Notes under the pieces: generated by a model
Seen by the model: only the letters and a program-made list of their open reading frames with translations
The model's database searches: none
What the model was told of the DNA's origin: nothing
Program-made: the position numbers and the translations under genes
Shown: positions 41,851-54,365 of the stretch, in pieces
Numbering within the stretch: position 1 is the first letter of the stretch
Layout of the letters: every line of letters starts with the position of its first letter
Source: Oncomelania hupensis
Lineage: Eukaryota > Mollusca > Gastropoda > Littorinimorpha > Pomatiopsidae
DNA length: 64,000 nucleotides
Assembly (NCBI GenBank): GCA_036898135.1
Contig: CM072511.1
Span: 49,623,081-49,687,080 of the forward strand
Direction: 5' to 3'

Positions 41851-42471
41851 TAGTTAGTTAGTTATTCATTGCTTAGGCTACAGGGTCCAGCGGACTGCAA
41901 AGAGCCGAATCAGGACCACAAAATCAAGTCCACAACTTCGCTGAAAGAAAATTCACCCCTAGGCCCTGATCCACATAAAAGATCTGCCGAAACAACCATA
42001 GGGATAACACTGAAGGCACTCCACCAGCCGATCACTTTACAATAAAGACATGCCACGCAGGGGACGCTGAGACTATACTCTAATTTATCGAACCCCCGTT
42101 TACAAAAACAAAATAGAATACAAACATTATTATAAAATATCAACAAAACACATACATATAAAATGCCTACATTGCCAAATAATAACATCACAGGACGCCC
42201 CAGGGACCACCTGGCAGAAAGCGTCCAAGACTCCCAAGCTGATCCAACAGACCTCACACACAAATGAGGAGTTTTGTCCCAGAAGAGTTTTCAAGAAGAA
42301 AAAAGGTAGATGACTGGTCTAGCGAAGAAGATAGAATACTAGATTGATAGAACAGAGTAGGAATGAGAAAGAACAAAGGAGAAAGACAGCGACAGTGGGA
42401 ATTTAAAGCACTACATTTTCAGAAAGTGGGGATACTATTTATACTGAAACCCCCGGCACCACCACGGGGGG
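41851..42471 (-). mobile_element. Family R retroposon copy F
   Basis: A 621-bp copy on the minus strand, head at 42471 with TATAAATAG, 3' tail of AACT-type repeats ending at 41851. Flanks AAAAAACTTTCAT (41838-41850) and AAAACACTTTCAT (42472-42484) form a 13-bp duplication with one mismatch. Its 3' end matches copies B and E. Confidence 0.86.
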
Positions 42472-42550
42472 AAAACACTTTCATCATTAAAACTCAACAA
42501 TCATCATGATTATTACTGAACATGGTGGTGTTCAGTTTACTCAGTTTCAA

Positions 42551-42685
42551 GCACAGGCTCTTGTACCTGGATACGCGATCGCCTATGCCAGTGGCGCGTC
42601 TCCCTTTGGTTGTTTTATTTATAATAACCAAAGGGAGACGCGTCACAGGAATAGGCGCTCGCGTGTCCAAACACAAGCGCCTGTG
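42551..42685. mobile_element. Fold-back (palindromic) element, copy 2
   Basis: GCACAGGC at 42551 pairs with its inverse at 42685, and inner arms such as GGCGCGTCTCCCTTTGGTT pair with AACCAAAGGGAGACGCGTC around a short AT-rich loop. Same words and layout as 31594-31719. No coding sequence and no clear target duplication. Confidence 0.83.
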
Positions 42686-43419
42686 CTATATATCCTATAT
42701 AACACACGTACTACTTCGCTATAAGCCCGCTACCGAGGATCCACATTATTCTTGCCGAGAGTCCATTCTTCTTGGTTAATGCGCCTGTGGCCAGATCTTA
42801 AAATGACATCTTCCTTTTTCTTTTTTTTACTTTGCGAAATAACGTTGTCTCTAAAAGGTTAAGAAGGGTCTTTCTAAGCACATGATGAATGGCATCAAAA
42901 TTTGATGCGGATTTTACGTCATTTCCGAGGTGATTTGCGATGCTTTCGTACTTCGTTTTTGTTATATCCATCGAAATTTGGTGTCTGGTATAAGAAAATA
43001 CATTCGGTATAAGCAAAGCTGCGTTGTAACCGTGTTCGTTATCTAGAAAGTTCTAAATAATAAATAAGAACAAATCTGACAGGATTTTTTTTTCCATGCG
43101 GTAAAAGAGTTGTTTACTGAAAGCATGTTCGTTGTAAGCTACTCGTGTTTGGCTGTATGTGTGAAAAATATAAATTGTTCGAGACACTTTTTCGGTTATT
43201 AACGCGGTTTATTTTATAAAATAACTATTTTTATAACATTTCTGTGCGAAACTTGTCGATTGTTCAGTGTTTTTTAGGATATTGGATATTGTTTGGCTAT
43301 CCTATTTATCAATCAATCTATCAAAGTCAATAAATCAGGGAACATAATTATTCGAATAGCAGCAATCTTTGATGAAACTGCTGCGATAGATGGAGATACA
43401 TTGTTTGCCTAAACCTATA

Positions 43420-43600
43420 CAGTGGAGTCCACCTATAACGAACCTTGGAATAACGAACACCCGCGATTAGCGTACTACCATCCATTTCCCGACACACTCC
43501 CTTCTTTGTCTTACTATTTAATCCCTTCCTATAACGAACAAATCCAGCTAGGCAAATAACGAATCTCCGCTTGTAACGAACCCTTTGCGTATTCCCTTGG
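43420..43600 (+). mobile_element. Possible left end of a pogo/Tigger-like element
   Basis: CAGTGGAGTCCACCTATAAC directly after TA, followed by repeated ATAACGAAC and TAACGAACCC words, is the typical appearance of a Tigger-like terminus. No matching right end or transposase was found. Confidence 0.5.
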
Positions 43601-44870
43601 CCTACTTTGCCTCAATTGGCTCATCGCCAATAGCAAACAGCAGCAGAAGCATGCCAGTTCGTACATAGGTCAACCAGGCCTTGAAGTCACAACTGTCATT
43701 GGCTGCTATAAATAGCCTTGAATGAAGTCATTGTTGATAAACTTCGTAGGCCTAGATCGATCTACACTATTTTATAAATTATATTACATATAAGGTTTGA
43801 AAATAAAAATCATCAGAATTAATCGCGCAGACATTTAGATTCATAACATTATAAACAACATTAGAAATACTTTTGGGAACTAAGGAAACAAAACGCTTTT
43901 ACAATTAGTGTTTGATAATAATGTTTTATCCATTGTTAAGTGGTAGTTTTTTTTAAAGTTAAACATTAAAAAGAATATCTTCTTTTTTTTTAGAAGGAGT
44001 GGGGTAGGGAGAATTAAAAAAAAAAACTAACTCCAGAAATAAAACCACAAAATTATTGATAAAAGATTTTTTTCGTATGTGCGATTTCTTTTCAGGCAGC
44101 TTCTAGGGTTGGCAAACCAAATCATCTGTTTATTTAGACATTGGGAAAAGCAGGACAGTATTTCAATTTAATGTTGGCTGTGTAGTCTTCCCCATCATTC
44201 CCTCAACCCTTGCAATATTGCATCTTTTAAGGATTGTATAGTATATATAGTGTATAGTATAGTATATTGCTAATCTACAAACGGTTCATTTTCTCAGTCG
44301 AGACTACTTAAGTGACAACAAAATTATAGTTTTCTATAACAACAACAACAATAACAACAACAATAACAACAACAATAACAACAACAACAACAATGACTGT
44401 GTCAATGAAAGCTTTAAACTTGTCAAAATAATAATCATTACTTTTAACAGTAATTCCCTTCTGATGGATACAACAATTTGAAGTTGAACGTGTCCACATA
44501 AATAGATTAAAACTAAAGTGTTAAAAAACACGAAGTTTCACATTTAAAGTAATGGCTGACAGTGCAGGTGGTTGTTACTGTTCATGTTATTTGTTGTTGT
44601 TGTCGTCGTCTTTGGATACACCAGTCTAGTGCAATGTTAAAAACACAATGCATTTCCCAGATAAGTCACACAAATATTTATCTGTCGACCCGCCGTCTCT
44701 GTTGTAGCGTTTAGCATCCGTATAGTAATCTCAATTTTCTTCGTCTTTCTCAGCGGCCCACACGTACATCGATGTACATGACAATAGCAACAGCAACAAC
44801 AGCAAAATGCTCCACGCCGCCATCGCAACGCCAAAGATCACCAACCAACAACACCGACAATAAAAAGATA
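43601..44870. other. Gene-free stretch
   Basis: Contains CTATAAATAG near 43708 (isolated TATA-like word) and an (AAC)n run at about 44338-44392. No gene is supported. Confidence 0.55.
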
Positions 44871-44877
44871 GATAATC

Positions 44878-44930
44878 AATGCTTATAGGGTCCAGCGGAC
44901 TACAAAGAACCGAATCAGGACCACAGAAAG
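44878..44930 (-). mobile_element. Family R 3' fragment (copy G)
   Basis: About 50 bases, CCGCTGGACCCTATAAGCA on the minus strand, match the 3' end of copies B, E and F. Severely 5'-truncated. Confidence 0.65.
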
Positions 44931-46015
44931 TTTTTTCAAAGCTAAATTAGACTGTTAAAACATTAAAAGACGATAAAAGATGCATGAAAAGACTAGCAAT
45001 ACTGTTGGAATTTTAACCATGTTAAAAATCGACAATGACATAGCCTAGATGCGGCAATACAAGTCAACATCACGTAAAAATTTAAACAGACAATTATATT
45101 GTAGATTTATTATTGCACCATTTCATTTCCTCTCACTCGTGAGACCATCTGGCGAATTGTTTGGTTCGTTACATGTTAGTGCTCGGTCATAACTGCATGG
45201 GCAACAATCTAAACAAGTGCTCAGGGTTGATAGTCTTTACTTTTTTTCTGTAAAGAAATAAATTTTCTTTAATTTGGGTAAAACGTTAAAAAAATTAATT
45301 TTCTTTATTTTTTTTTGAAAATTAAAGAAATAAATTTTCTTTAATTTGTTTTTCAAAAGAAATAAATTTGCGTTAAAGACATGAATAATTATTTATTGCT
45401 CAGCTCAGACCAAAAAAAGTGGTATGCAGTAAAAAAAAAAAGTACCTACAACTTGTGTTGGAACCCATGTAATCTATGAACACACTGAAAAAAAAAAATC
45501 AAGAAAAAATAATGTGATTTGATTGATATTTTATTAACAACAAGAATAGAGATATTATACTTTTTTTTCTAATCTGTCCTTGCAACACTCATTCACACCC
45601 CTTCCAAGCATTTTAACCCACGCACCCCAACGAGACAAAGAAATTAACCTAAGCATTCAAATACAGCAGCTAGAATAAAAAGAATCTCTTAATACACATT
45701 ATGTATATAATATACACATATTTACAGGAATTCCCCCAAATTCTCCATTACAAATTTTGGCAAACTTTCATCACTCGAATCACTGCAGGAAGCCATCTTC
45801 TTTTCACGATGAACTGATGCAATGTCTACATAGGCTAATCCAAACCGCCTCAAACTGGTTGCAACTGGGTCAAACCGGCTTCGCCAATAGGCACCTGTTA
45901 TTTGTGGCGGAAAATCAAACTGAAGTAACGAAATTTTTAACGAAAGAAATCGATAATCGTTACTTTTAGTTTTTAATTCGTTGAATTTTCTTTAACTTTT
46001 TAATAACATTAAAGC
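44931..46015. other. Gene-free AT-rich stretch
   Basis: Repeated ATTAAAGAAATAAATTTTC-type words at 45250-45375 occur in direct and inverted order. No gene is supported. Confidence 0.55.
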
Positions 46016-46036
46016 GTTAAATGTTCCTATCCTATC

Positions 46037-47227
46037 CTATCCTGTCCCATAACCCGAAGGTCGTAGGGGCACCACAGATGATCGCTTAACCAGCATACTC
46101 CATCTTTCTCTGTCCTCAGCAGCCCTCATGGCTTCGCTCAGTGTCAAACCAGTCCATTCTCGAATGTTGTCCTCCCACCTCTTTTTCGGTCTCCCCCTTC
46201 TTCTACCTCCTTGCACTGTGCCTTGCAGAATGGTCTTTGCAAGGCCTGATGATCTGGTGACGTGGCCATACCATCGGAGTTTCCGTTTCTTCACCACTGT
46301 GAGCAGGTCATCGTGTTTTCCAATGGCTTGTGTGATGGTCTGTCGGACTTCAACGTTGGTGATGTGTTGGGTATAGGAAATGCACAGAAGTCTTCTGTAG
46401 CACCTCATCTCCATGCTTTGTATTCTTCGTTGGAGATCTGCTGTGAGGGTCCATGCTTCGCAAGCATATAGGAAGATGGAGATGACCAGAGAGCGCAGCA
46501 GTCTTACTTTGGAATGTAGACTGATGGTTCTGTCTTTCCAAATGGGCTTCAACCTTGTCAGGGCAGCAGTTGTTTGTGCGATCCTGGAGAGGACTTCCTG
46601 TCGAGACCCATTGTCTGACACAATGGCTCCTAAATATTTGAAGCTGTGCACTGTGTTGAGGGATTGGCCTTGTACGTTGATGTCCGTGTTGATGCCATTG
46701 GTGTTGTTGGTCATCATTTTGGTCTTCTCTGCACTTATTTCCATTCCATAAGCTCTGGAGGTGGTGTCAAGCCTCTGTACAAGCTGTTCAAGTTCTTGTT
46801 CCTCTCCAGCCAATCCATCAATATCATCCGCAAAACGAAGATTGGAGATTGCTCTGCCCCCTATGCTGACTGTGCCTTCGTGATCTGCAAGAGCATCTGA
46901 CATGATGCGCTCTAGGAAGATGTTGAAGAGTGTTGGAGAGAGTAGGCATCCTTGACGCACACCGATTGTTGTTCTGAACCAGTTCCCGATGACGCTGTTA
47001 TGGAGGACTGCACTGGTAGCCTTGTCATACAGGCTTTTGATGACTTCTATAATTTTAGGGCTGATGTTGTACACTTTCATGGTTGCCCATAGAGCTGCAT
47101 GCCAGACTCGGTCAAATGCCTTCTTGAAGTCTATGAACACATGATATAGATGTAGTTGGTGCTGTAGGTATTTCTCACAGATTATTCTGAGGTTGAAAAT
47201 CTGTTCAGTGGTACTTCGCCCTGCCAT
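46037..47227 (-). pseudogene. LINE copy 2, C-terminal reverse transcriptase half
   Basis: A 396-codon uninterrupted frame starts at the inversion break and contains RT blocks GRSTTEQIFNLRII, DFKKAFDRVWH, GVRQGCLLSPTLFNIF and the catalytic RFADDIDGL, then the post-RT region with YGHVTRSSGLAK and RPKKRWEDNIREWTG. It ends SGYGTG with TAG close to the GGATA tail, showing a nearly absent 3' UTR. It lacks the endonuclease and the first RT blocks, which lie inverted next to it, so it cannot act alone. Confidence 0.88.
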
Positions 47228-47229
47228 TC

Positions 47230-48870
47230 ATCGATGGAACGTTCTAGGTATCAGCGAACTGCGCTGGAAAGGCCTAGGTGAAACAACGACTGACAAAGGC
47301 CACAAGCTCTATTTCAGCGGTAGAGATGACAGGCACGAACACGGCGTTGGATTCTTGGTCCACAAGAACATTCTAGCCACTGTCATGGGTTGCCGCCCAG
47401 TCTCCAGTAGACTCATTACCATCCGTCTGAGAGCAACCCCTTTCAACATTACCATCATCCAGGCCTATGCCCCAACATCAGACTATGAAGACAGCGAAGT
47501 GGAGGATTTTTATGAAAATATACAGGCGGTCCTTGACCAAGTGCCGAAGAAGGACATAGTCATAGTGCAAGGCGACTGGAATGCCAAGGTTGGCCAAGAT
47601 GCGCACCACAACTGGGGAGACACATGCGGACCCCACTGCAACAACGAGACAAATGACAGGGGTCTGAGGCTATTGGAGTTTGCCAGATACAACAATCTGG
47701 TACTGGCAAACACGCTTGGTCTCCACAAAAAATCCAGACGATGGACATGGCACAGTCCCGGCGGGGAACATCACAACCAGATCGACTACATCATGGTCAA
47801 GAAACGCTTCAGATCAAGCATCAACATTGGCAGGACACGCACTTTTCCAGGAGCAGACATTGGAAGTGACCACGATCTCGTGATGATGTCTTTCCGGCTC
47901 CATTTGAAGAGAGTAAATACAGCAAAGTGCACTAGGCTGAAGTTCGACCTGGACAAACTGCAAGACCCGGAGATGGCAAAAATATTTCAGGCCACAATTG
48001 GAGGGAAATTTGCACCACTGCTTATTTTGGGGGCAGGCGAAGTAGATGTCAACACCATGACCAATACCTTCAACTCAGCTGTAACAGATGCCGCCACTGA
48101 GATCCTTGGCAAGCACCGACCAAAGAAGAAGCCGTGGATCACACCTGAACTTTTGGATCTGTGTGATAAACGAAGAGAGTTAAAAAAGAAAAAGAACACC
48201 TCACAGGGAGCTGATGTCTACCGAAAAATCAACAATGACATCCGAAAAGGCATGCGCACAGCAAAGGAGAACTGGATAGAAGATCAATGCCAGGAAATAG
48301 AGAACAATCTGAACAAGAACAACAGCAAGAAGGCCTACCAGACTGTGAAGCGGCTGACAAGTGTTAAACAGCCCAAAGTCTCCACTATCCAAAGCAAGTC
48401 TGGCATTTGCCTTACAGAAGAACAAGAAGTCTTGGACAGATGGACAGAGTACTGCTCTGACCTTTACAACCATACACCAAATGGAGACCCATCAGTTCTA
48501 GCATGTCCCGAGAGCAGAGAAGAAGAAGAAATCCTCCCAATTCTCCGGGAAGAAGTTGAGGCAGCAGTGCAATCGCTGAAGAAAGGGAAGTCAGCGGGAG
48601 TGGACAACATACCATCGGAACTGCTACAAGCAGGAGGAGAAGCGATGACTGATGCTCTCACCATTATCTGTAACAAGATCTGGCAGAGTGGGGAATGGCC
48701 TACACCATGGACCCAGTCGCTTGTCATCACTCTTCCCAAAAAAGGTAACCTTCAGGAGTGTGAAAATTACCGCACCATCAGCCTCATCAGCCATCCCAGC
48801 AAGGTCCTCCTGAAAATAATACTCAACAGGTTGAAACCACAAGCTGAACAAATCATAGCTGAAGAACAAG
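47230..48870 (+). pseudogene. LINE copy 2, inverted endonuclease plus N-terminal RT half
   Basis: The frame runs open through the whole piece and on to a chance stop at 48894. Endonuclease motifs are ISELRWKG, YAPTSDYED, QGDWNAKVG and GSDHDLVM (SDH intact, unlike copy 1). RT blocks KSAGVDNIPSELLQ and LPKKGNLQECENYRTISL follow, ending EQIIAEEQ at the break. The first endonuclease motif (GTWNVRTL) and the start codon are missing because of 5' truncation. It belongs upstream of the minus-strand half. Confidence 0.88.
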
Positions 48871-48876
48871 TTAAAT

Positions 48877-49052
48877 TTTCTTTAGCCAAAATTTAATTCG
48901 CTAAATCGTTAAATCGTTAAATCTTCCAACCCTGAAAGTGCTGGATCCTAACGGGTGCACAGTACCATCGCGTGCTCAGTGGTTAATCTGTATACATGTA
49001 ACTTGTGACTAAATAATTAAATCAATAAATATGATGATAATGATGAAGATGA

Positions 49053-49147
<95 letters not shown>

Positions 49148-49627
49148 ACTAGCTTTTGGCCATCGGGCTGTGGAATGTTGTCAGTGCTGATGCTGATTGT
49201 ACAAGAAAGACAGCCCCCTCCCTCCTCCCTTGCCCCCCCCCCCCCCCCCCCTTTAGCATCAGCGGTCGGTGGCTATTGTGTAAGGTGCACATGGTGGACA
49301 GTACCGTGCCCGGTTGGCAACCAGTTATTTAAAATAGGGACAAGAGTTTTTTAAATGGTCTGGAAAGACGGAGGAAGGGGAGGGGGGTGGGGGGGGGGGT
49401 AGGAGCAGCATCAGAGAGATAAATATCGCAAAACAAACATATTATTAATTCTACAAAATATAATACCCAAGCGCTGACCGATCAGTCACCCCGACAGGAT
49501 AAGGCGATATTTAACAATTTATTGTAGTAGTTACTGCTGCAAGCTGACGTTCCATTCCCCGCCCCATTCCACCACCCCCTCACCCTAATCACCATCTCCA
49601 CCACACACATCTGCCTACTCCCCTAAT

Positions 49628-49691
<64 letters not shown>

Positions 49692-50044
49692 CCCCTTCCT
49701 CTCTCCTAGCAATTATTATGGCTTTGATAATACACACCTCCATCTGATATTTCGCTGATTCCCCTTAATCTAATGAGAAGAGTAATTTAGTTTGAAACAT
49801 ACCACAATGTATTTGACACTATATAATCAGTTTTAAAACAGAATAATAAGAATAATTTTATCTCCATTTTATTTCAAAGTAACCTTCGTCCAAGGAAGGT
49901 ATTCAAAACACAGTTTATAAGGAAAATGAATATATTTGACGGAGCAATATGTTGTCTACAAACGAGAATAAATGAGTTTATCTGAATTTCTTTGAGCAGA
50001 GAGACTTCTACATATCAAGACCGAGGGGGTAGGCAGTCGGTGAC
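48877..50044. other. Gene-free stretch with microsatellites
   Basis: (ACT)n at about 49053-49147, a C run at 49236-49252, G tracts at 49376-49402 and (CT)n at about 49627-49690. No gene is supported. Confidence 0.7.
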
Positions 50045-50047
50045 TTA

Positions 50048-50718
50048 AGGCTCCGCCACACATGCCGATTGTGCAACGAATTTGTTTGCGATCCGATTCC
50101 GGTCGCTACGTGATGACGTCAGAATTCCTACTTACCTGCGGCAATCGGCTCGGTATCGTCGATTAGAGCCTATTCTATTCTGCTGTGCAAAATCGGCCCG
50201 GTTGTAAACTTCCAACCAATCAGAATGCGTCCCGTGTTCATTGTCAACTTGGCGACTTTCGTAGGCCTCAATTACATACTATATATATACTCATACATGT
50301 ATGTAGGAGGTTACGATGTAGGAGGCCCACGAGTTTACGAAGACGAAATAAAAGACTTCAGAGCCTGTGATGCAACCTGCGATGTTTTGTATAGTTTTGA
50401 TTTGGTTTTCCATTACGTTTTTATTTTTAAATAGATTTTGTAGCATGTAGAGACATTATTTCTGCTGTGGTTTCAGACTAGATGGTGAGCTGTTGGATGA
50501 GGATGGTGAACTGTTGGATGGGGTTGGGGATCGTGTACACTGACACTAGTGAAAGTGAATATAAACAATGCACATTGTGTGGAAGTTTCGGGTCGACTTG
50601 ATCGGAAACGTGTGGCAGTGCTACCGGTTTTGGAGTCCGGCCCGATCGCACTTCAACCCAAACGGATCCGAAACCCGATCTAGAATCGGCCTTCAAACCG
50701 GTATGTGTGGCGGGGCCT
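50048..50718. mobile_element. Harbinger-like TIR element flanked by TTA
   Basis: The left end AGGCTCCGCCACACATGCCG and the right end, inverted, AGGCCCCGCCACACATACCG are 20-bp terminal inverted repeats with two differences. TTA flanks at 50045-50047 and 50719-50721, the 3-bp target typical of PIF/Harbinger. The 671-bp interior has no transposase. A related left part occurs at 63275-63430. Its termini differ from those of the Harbinger at 11523. Confidence 0.78.
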
Positions 50719-50721
50719 TTA

Positions 50722-51228
50722 GTCTGAACCCCCTTGGTGCTCATTTGAATACTACCATGTTGACTCTTCTTCAAAACCACTTTTTCTATCACCCATCTAT
50801 TCTCTCTCCCCCCCCCCCTTCCACCACCCTACGTAGTTTATCATTGTGACTCAGCGAGTCGGTCGGTTGGTTGGTCTTTAGGCTTATGCTATTATATACA
50901 GCAGTACATATAAGAAACCTGTTTCATCAATTGTAGTCCTTTTCCTTATAAACTGTGATTTTAATACATTTCTTGGACGAGAGTCACTTTGAAATAAAAT
51001 GGAAATAAAATTTATATTATTATTCTGTTTTAAAACTGAGTATATAGTGCCAAATACATTGTGATGTGTTGCAAACTAAATCACTCTTTTCGTAAGATAT
51101 GGGTGAGATATGGGAGGGAGGATAGAGGGGTGGAGAGGTGGGGGTGAAGGGGATACAGTAAAAAGCGAGACGGAATGCTGTGTATAATCAAAGCTATAAT
51201 AATTGCTATGAGGGAGAGAGAAAAAAAA

Positions 51229-51267
<39 letters not shown>

Positions 51268-51575
51268 AGTCAAGCAAAGTCAAAGCGCTTTCTTCCTTAA
51301 AACCCCTTGGGGCACTTGGATACAATAAAAATAAAATAGAATAATAGTGGAACGCATAGAATACAACACAAAACACGTATGTACAAACATTACAAAAATA
51401 AACGTTAATCAATCACACTCGCACATGATAAACATTCGCAATATACACATTCATTATCATCATGCGACACAAGCATACTACATAAAAATTATGGCCACAA
51501 AACCTGGTCACAAATCGCACGCACTTTCTCGCAAGATTGGGTGAGAAAGAAGTGGGGAAAGTAGGGGTAAGTTGA
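50722..51575. other. Gene-free stretch
   Basis: Contains a C run at 50809-50818, a GA run at 51237-51264 and, at 51262-51320, CAAAGCGCTTTCTTCC-like words similar to a LINE/SINE 3' end. No gene is supported. Confidence 0.55.
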
Positions 51576-52392
51576 CGACACAGAATACGAAGACACAGAT
51601 GATGAAGAGGCAAATGAAGACCAAGTTCTACAAATCATCGCCAAGAAAGAAAGTAGCAACATCCATGTCAAGATGATGATAAGAAAGAAGACGGTGAAGT
51701 TTGTACTAGACAGTGGGGCGACCACCAACGTGCTGCCTGAGAGAGTCTACAGGGACGTGACTGGAGACAGGAACTGCAGAGATGTGCAGGAGACAAAGAA
51801 GAAGTTGGTCATGTTTAATGGGACAGAAATGAAACCAATAGGAGAGATCATCTTACGAGTGAAGAATCCTAAGAACGACAAGATATACAGAGTGAACTTT
51901 GTCATCACCAGAGCTGGCTGCAAGCCAGTGCTAGGGTTGAAAGCGGTACAGTACATGACAGTAAATGTAGAAAACATTGCAGCAGTGACCACAACCCATG
52001 GTGAAGCACAGAGAGACATATTCGAGTAAAGCGACGTGTTTGAAGGTGAAGGGACTCTAGAAGGTCAGCTACATCTAGAAACTGACTCAACTGTCACTCC
52101 AGTGAAGATGCCGTGCAGAAAATGGCCGATAGTGAAAGAGGAACTGAAGAGAATGGAGAAGATGAATATTATAGAGCCAGTAACCACGCCGACAGACTGG
52201 ATCAGCAGCGTGGTCGTAACTATGAAGCCTAACGGCAAGGTGCGACTATGTATCGACCCTAAGCCACTGAACAAGGCGTTGAAGAAAAATGACTATCCTA
52301 TGCCAACTATAGACGACGTCCTTGCTCTATTGAAGGGAGCCAAATTCTTCACCCACCTTGATGCCAAAAACGGGTTCTGGCACGTGGAACTA
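51576..52392 (+). pseudogene. Outer Ty3/gypsy element, protease and RT start (left piece)
   Basis: The frame contains a retropepsin (KFVLDSGATTNVLP, active-site DSG near 51711), then after an in-frame TAA at 52027 the start of reverse transcriptase: IIEPVTTPTDWISS, KPNGKVRLCIDPKPLNKA and HLDAKNGFWHVEL with the first catalytic Asp. The sequence stops at the codon after VEL and resumes at 60868, 8.5 kb away, so the gene was split by later insertions. The segment order protease-RT-RNase H is the usual gypsy order. It resembles Mag/K02A2.6-like elements. Neither LTR was found. Confidence 0.87.
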
Positions 52393-52472
52393 ATAATAAT
52401 AATAGTAATAATAATAATAATAATACAGGATGCTATGTACGCGCCTTTCCCCAAGGCTCAAAGCACGGCGAT
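52393..52472 (-). mobile_element. SINE 3' end with (ATT)n tail (left piece of the split SINE)
   Basis: On the minus strand the body ends GCGCGTACATAGCATCCTGT followed by (ATT)n at 52430-52393. The rest of this SINE is at 60543-60866, beyond the inserted LTR element, whose target duplication GCGAT it contains (52468-52472). Confidence 0.78.
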
Positions 52473-53994
52473 TGTCATGAACTGGCTAGTTTTAACTCTG
52501 CCCAGTGACTATTCAGCCTTGTGTAGTCTTTGTAACATTAGAGAGTCAGTATATTAAACAGCAGCAATTAAGGTACACAGCAGACCACACACGGCGAGCG
52601 AGCCACCCACATCGCAGTGACTCAGCACTTGAGCTTTGAATCTGACCGTTTTAACCAATGAGAGCTCAGGCTTAGCGGGTAGAGCAGTTCTGACTGTGTC
52701 AGATCCTAGCGCAGTTTGAATCAGTCGTGTGTGAGACGAGGAAGAGTCAACATCTCCATAGCTAGAGAAATCTCTTCACTCATAGACCAGGAAGCAGGAC
52801 GTTAGAATCTCAGAATTCTATTTAGTCATCACGGGCCTGAACTTGTCAAACAGGTAAATGAACACCCTTCTGTTTCATCGTGATATATTTATGTTATTGT
52901 GGAAATTATGTTTGTGGAATTTGCTATGCATAAATGTGAATTGTTAATCCGAATTTGCGTGACCATGTGGAAAAGCCGAACACGTGGCGAAACACGACCG
53001 GTTGCGCCGCCATGTTGCATACCATACGGAACCACTGTTGTTTAACTTATATGTATGTTTGCAGACCAGTGACTGTACCACTGAATGTTTATAATATTAT
53101 TAATTCTGTATGTGTATAGTTAGCCACGATTTATATTTATGTATGTATAGGAATTTAGAGTGAGATTCCAGTGGACCCCGGAAGTAGCAGAATGTTCGTC
53201 GCTTATGTATAGAGATGTGGAGCTATCACTGAGGGCTACTTTGGCTTTCAGTGAGACGCTCTGCACAAACCGATTATTCAGGGTTGTGCAGAATTTCGTC
53301 TCTTATATTACAGACGAGCAGGCGAGCTATCCTGTGCGTCCCACTCCACAGAAACGACGAGTTGGTTGAGGAGCCTCTACCGCACAAGTCGGAAAGAGCT
53401 ACCTTGAAAAACACCCTGTCAGACCCCACAGCGTGGCAAGGGAACCCAACTACACAACGACACAGGTGGACCAGAAGCTACCTCACAGAAGGACTTCGCA
53501 CGCACCATCTAGCAGTTAAGTGTAAAAACGAAGGTGCACTTAAACTGATCGAAACAGGACCACAGTAGTCCAACTCTTCAGAAACTGTAAAACGGACCAC
53601 AGTAGTCCAAATCTACATGAAATATAATAGCAAGTGCCCGAGGAAGATATAACAGCTGCCTAGACTATCAGCGATCGAACTATTAGCAGTGATTGAGACT
53701 TTTTAAGTTAGATTAGTACTTAGAGAATCTTGTATAGAGTAGAAGAAATAAATGTGTGATTTTAACTGTTATCAAGTGGCTGGACTACATATGATTCATA
53801 GCCGTGTGAAAGCTAGTGTGACAGTAATCTTTTACCATTTTTCTATCTATTTCTGTACCCCAACCTTAACACAGAACGAGCTAAACAAATAAATTTATTA
53901 AAGTAATTCATAGGGTGACTTACTAGCAGTTCCCACCGAATAAACGTGAGGGTCCATAATTCCATTGTGCAGAGCCCATAAACCCCACGTGACA
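52473..53994 (+). repeat. 5' LTR of the Gmr1-like element
   Basis: 1522 bp, beginning TGTCATGAACTGGC and ending CCACGTGACA. Matches 59022-60537. The small open frames inside it also occur in the 3' LTR and have no recognisable product. Confidence 0.93.
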
Positions 53995-54000
53995 CTTTAA

Positions 54001-54018
54001 TTGGCGAGCCTGCCAGGA
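54001..54018 (+). other. Candidate primer-binding site
   Basis: TTGGCGAGCCTGCCAGGA starts 6 bases after the 5' LTR, the expected position for tRNA priming. The matching tRNA was not determined. Confidence 0.55.
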
Positions 54019-54365
54019 TCTGTGTATAATAGGAATTGGGTATAACCGGACCTAAGTACAATAAAATTAGATAACAACAGTAGAAGTAGAATAACTTAGA
54101 ATAGTGTAAGGGTATAACACTGATCAGTTTTGGTGCACTATTCTTTAGTTAAAAACTTTTTTGCTTCAAATATTTTTGTGCCGGTATGTTGCATTGTTCT
54201 TTTGCAGGTTTTGCTTAAATAACTGTTGTATGCCATTTGACTCTTGTTTTATTCTATTATTGATTACGAATTTTATGGTCTTTGCATTGTTGATATTGAC
54301 TTGCAATATTGCTAGTGTTTTGGTATTCCACGTGATTCAGAGGTTGTTCATAGACACTTTTGACA

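Larger units (their letters stand above)
46023..48870. mobile_element. RTE-like LINE copy 2 with a large 5' inversion
   Basis: The 3' half of the LINE lies on the minus strand (47227 down to 46023, ending in GGATA repeats). The 5' part lies on the plus strand (about 47224-48870), head to head with it. In the intact element the two pieces are consecutive; comparison with copy 1 shows only about 9 bases missing at the break. GTTAAAT at 46016-46022 and 48870-48876 may be the target duplication. Both halves are open throughout, so the copy is young. The original 5' end (about 490 bases) is missing. Confidence 0.9.

Noticed and set aside
46128..46900. Open frames antisense to the LINE reverse transcriptase (similar ones at 1226-1496 and 47510-48739)
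   Set aside because: Shadow frames of the LINE coding strand with no family resemblance.
53160..53568. Two overlapping open frames that recur at 59714-60170
   Set aside because: They lie inside the two LTRs, so the duplication is explained by the retrotransposon; no product is recognisable.
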